From Mycobacterium asiaticum (GTDB lineage: Bacteria > Actinomycetota > Actinomycetes > Mycobacteriales > Mycobacteriaceae): a stretch of 64,000 nucleotides of DNA. The position numbers and the translations under genes were made by a program. The notes beneath the pieces are model-generated. The model was not told where the DNA came from, made no database searches, and was given only the letters and a program-made list of their open reading frames with translations. Location of the stretch: assembly GCF_001673635.1 (NCBI RefSeq), contig NZ_LZMH01000069.1, forward strand, positions 186,001 to 250,000. The letters are read 5' to 3'. Positions 62,293 through 64,000 of the stretch are shown here, piece by piece (the stretch's first letter is position 1; each line of letters starts with the position of its first letter).

Positions 62293-62382
62293 CGGTACCC
62301 GTAGCGACCAGTCGTGCAGGTGCGCTTCAAGGGCCAGAAAGAGGTTACAGCCTGCCCCGCAACGTCTCCAAACCAGGACGAG

Positions 62383-62598
62383 TCAGCCGGTGTCGCCGTT
62401 CCGGTGCAGCTGCCAGGCGCTGAGGTCGCTGAACTCGTCGTAGTCCTCGTCCTGCGGGTCGTGCTCGACCTCCGGACCCTCGTCCAGCACCGCCTTCAGT
62501 GCGAGGTGGACCGCCTCCCGCGCATCCAGCAAGTGGAATTTGTCAATTACCCCTTGCAGCAAATCGGCTTCTACAAGGATGTCGACCCTCTTCAACAT
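62383..62598 (-). CDS. Small VapB-like (type II antitoxin-like) protein, orphan
   Basis: A 71-residue protein. The N-terminal part MLKRVDILVEADLLQGVIDK then FHLLDAREAVHLALKAVLDEG resembles the VapB/DUF2191 antitoxins, with a basic strand and two helices for DNA binding. The acidic tail (EVEHDPQDEDYDEFSDLSAWQ) would be the toxin-binding end. No PIN-domain VapC gene follows; the next gene on this strand is tRNA-Thr. ATG 62598. Matches the small hypothetical gene before thrT in M. tuberculosis. May regulate a distant toxin or be a remnant. Confidence 0.7.
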   Translation of the reverse strand: MLKRVDILVEADLLQGVIDKFHLLDAREAVHLALKAVLDEGPEVEHDPQDEDYDEFSDLSAWQLHRNGDTG

Positions 62599-62683
62599 GG
62601 ACCAACTTTACCCAGTGCTGACCGATTTGGGCCGATAGAAGGCCAGGTTGAGAGGTTTTTTGGCGACCCAATACGCTGGTGCC

Positions 62684-63400
62684 GTGTCAGACTCGGACCG
62701 GCTCTACTTCCGTCAACTGCTGTCGGGGCGCGATTTCGCCGCCGGCGACCCCATCGCCGCGCAGATGCGCAACTTCGCCTACCTGATCGGCGACCGCGAC
62801 ACCGGTGACTGTGTGGTGGTCGACCCGGCCTACGCCGCGGGAGACCTGGTCGACGCGCTGGAAGCCGACGGCATGCGCCTGTCCGGCGTCCTGGTGACCC
62901 ACCATCACCCGGATCACGTCGGCGGCTCGATGATGGGTTTCGAGCTCAAGGGCCTGGCGGAGCTGCTCGAACGCACCGCGGTGCCAGTACACGTGAACAC
63001 CCACGAGGCGGTGTGGGTGTCGCGGATTACCGGCATCCCGCTCAGCGACCTGACCAGCCACGATCACCGGGACAAACTCAACGTCGGCGACATCGAGATC
63101 GAACTACTGCACACTCCGGGCCACACTCCGGGCAGCCAGTGCTTCCTGCTCGACGGCCGGTTGGTCGCTGGCGACACGCTGTTCCTGGACGGCTGCGGGC
63201 GCACCGACTTCCCCGGCGGCGATTCCGACGAGATGTACCGCAGCCTGCAGCAACTCGCCGCGCTACCGGGCGATCCGACGGTGTTTCCCGGGCACTGGTA
63301 CTCCGCCGACCCAAGCGCCGCGCTGTCGGAGGTCAAGCGTTTCAATTACGTATACCGGCCGGCCAATCTCGACCAGTGGCGAATGATGATGGGCGGTTAA
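62684..63400 (+). CDS. Metallo-beta-lactamase fold hydrolase, glyoxalase II-like (Rv0634c-like)
   Basis: A 238-residue MBL-fold hydrolase. The metal motif is THHHPDHVGG near residue 67-76, the next ligands are in HTPGHTPGSQCFLLDG (about 146) and GDTLFLDGCGRTDFPGGD (about 168). The final His is in PGHWYSADPS near 205. It lacks the full C-terminal helical domain of classic glyoxalase II, so thioester hydrolase or persulfide dioxygenase activity is also possible. GTG 62684 (VSDSDRLYFRQLL) is preferred over ATG 62648. Preceded by weak purine content. Confidence 0.85.
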   Translation: MSDSDRLYFRQLLSGRDFAAGDPIAAQMRNFAYLIGDRDTGDCVVVDPAYAAGDLVDALEADGMRLSGVLVTHHHPDHVGGSMMGFELKGLAELLERTAVPVHVNTHEAVWVSRITGIPLSDLTSHDHRDKLNVGDIEIELLHTPGHTPGSQCFLLDGRLVAGDTLFLDGCGRTDFPGGDSDEMYRSLQQLAALPGDPTVFPGHWYSADPSAALSEVKRFNYVYRPANLDQWRMMMGG

Positions 63401-63529
63401 CGGCGTGGCGAACACGAACTGCCATTCTGCGCACCGGCGATAACCCTGGCAGCAATACTCAGGAACCCGCTCTAGGATCAGTTCACTACATTCCGGTCCG
63501 GGGTCAGGAACAAGCGGAGGGCGGATTCC

Positions 63530-64000
63530 ATGGGGTGGGCGCAACGAAGCTGGGAGTCCAGCTGGCAGGCAAGCTGGCACGGAATCGAGAACGTCGAGTC
63601 CAGCACCTGGTTGGTGTGGGCCGCGTGGGCGGCGATCGCACTGGGTGTCGCCGCCCTGATTTTCACTCACCGGCAGCTGCAGCGGAACCGTGCCTTGGCA
63701 GCGGAGAAGACCCGACCGCACGTCGCGATGCTGATGGAGCCGCATGTGGCGGACTGGCACGTCATCGAGCTGGTGGTCCGCAACTTCGGCCGCACCGCGG
63801 CCTACGACATCCGGTTCAACTTCCCCAATCCGCCGACGGTGGCCGAGTACGAGAATGCGTCCGACGGTTACGCCGACGTGGTGGAACTGCAACTGCCCCG
63901 GGAGCTGCCGACGCTGGCACCCGGGCAGGAGTGGCGGATGGTCTGGGACTCCGCGCTCGACCGCGCCGAGATCGGGCACGGCGTCGAATCGCGTTTCGAA
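63530..64000 (+). CDS. Membrane-anchored protein of unknown function (3' truncated by window edge)
   Basis: An open frame of 157 codons running off the window. It starts MGWAQRSWESSWQASWHGIE, a tryptophan-rich N-terminus. One transmembrane helix lies at about residues 28-46 (WLVWAAWAAIALGVAALIF), followed by a soluble beta-sandwich-like region (HVIELVVRNFGRTAAYDIRFNF) as in extracytoplasmic or immunoglobulin-like folds. ATG 63530 has GGAGG about 9 nt upstream (63516-63520). Family not recognised. Confidence 0.72.
   Translation, partial: MGWAQRSWESSWQASWHGIENVESSTWLVWAAWAAIALGVAALIFTHRQLQRNRALAAEKTRPHVAMLMEPHVADWHVIELVVRNFGRTAAYDIRFNFPNPPTVAEYENASDGYADVVELQLPRELPTLAPGQEWRMVWDSALDRAEIGHGVESRFE

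Overview
The window is a high-GC mycobacterial chromosome segment, almost fully coding. The evidence is a PE_PGRS protein, the mmaA mycolate methyltransferases, hadABC, a complete mycofactocin cluster, and the rpsL-rpsG-fusA-tuf and rpoB-rpoC operons. Gene order follows the M. tuberculosis segment Rv0634 to Rv0697 (remembered, not searched), read backwards. Four tandem mmaA paralogues, including an mmaA3-like and an mmaA4-like gene, together with PE_PGRS point to a slow-growing Mycobacterium able to make keto- and methoxymycolates. It is not the tuberculosis complex, because several Rv genes are missing at their usual places and others are extra.

Layout. 1-6578: mycofactocin locus, with mftR divergent from mftA-mftB-mftC-mftD-mftE-mftF-mftG (mftG runs off the left edge). 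6575-9468: a DUF2332 gene, then an ECF sigma factor overlapping a triple-VOC protein. 9549-12556: FAD reductase, mycofactocin-type SDR behind a KstR-like box, and a SHOCT membrane protein. 12755-17069: tuf, fusA, rpsG, rpsL. 17357-19142: TetR with an inverted-repeat operator and two secreted DUF3060 proteins. 19148-26040: echA5, PaaX-like regulator, echA4, fadE8, endonuclease IV, neutral ceramidase. 26037-26963: an AbiEi/DUF559-like gene. 27129-34615: rpoC and rpoB. 35167-38563: mkl, carotenoid oxygenase, TetR. 38640-41254: rplL, rplJ with leader, and a PE_PGRS gene. 41262-49120: ROK kinase, Rv0649-like gene, GH38 mannosidase and WYL regulator, divergent from two DinB-like genes. 49228-55520: UbiB-like kinase, lipG, mmaA1, mmaA2, mmaA3, mmaA4. 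55608-57526: a double DGPF/YCII protein and an ECF42-type sigma factor. 57621-62292: rplA, rplK, nusG, secE, tRNA-Trp, hadC, hadB, hadA, rpmG2, tRNA-Met, tRNA-Thr. 62383-64000: orphan VapB-like gene, glyoxalase II-like hydrolase, and a truncated membrane protein.

The most striking feature outside the genes is a family of six near-identical palindromes of about 55-65 bp, at the 3' ends of tuf, rpoC, rplL, rplA and at convergent gene pairs. They look like dispersed bidirectional terminators. Several perfect inverted repeats next to regulators (TetR, TetR, WYL), an unassigned 18-bp palindrome upstream of mmaA2, and a KstR-type box upstream of the mycofactocin SDR are the best regulatory leads. 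No insertion sequence, prophage or CRISPR array was seen.
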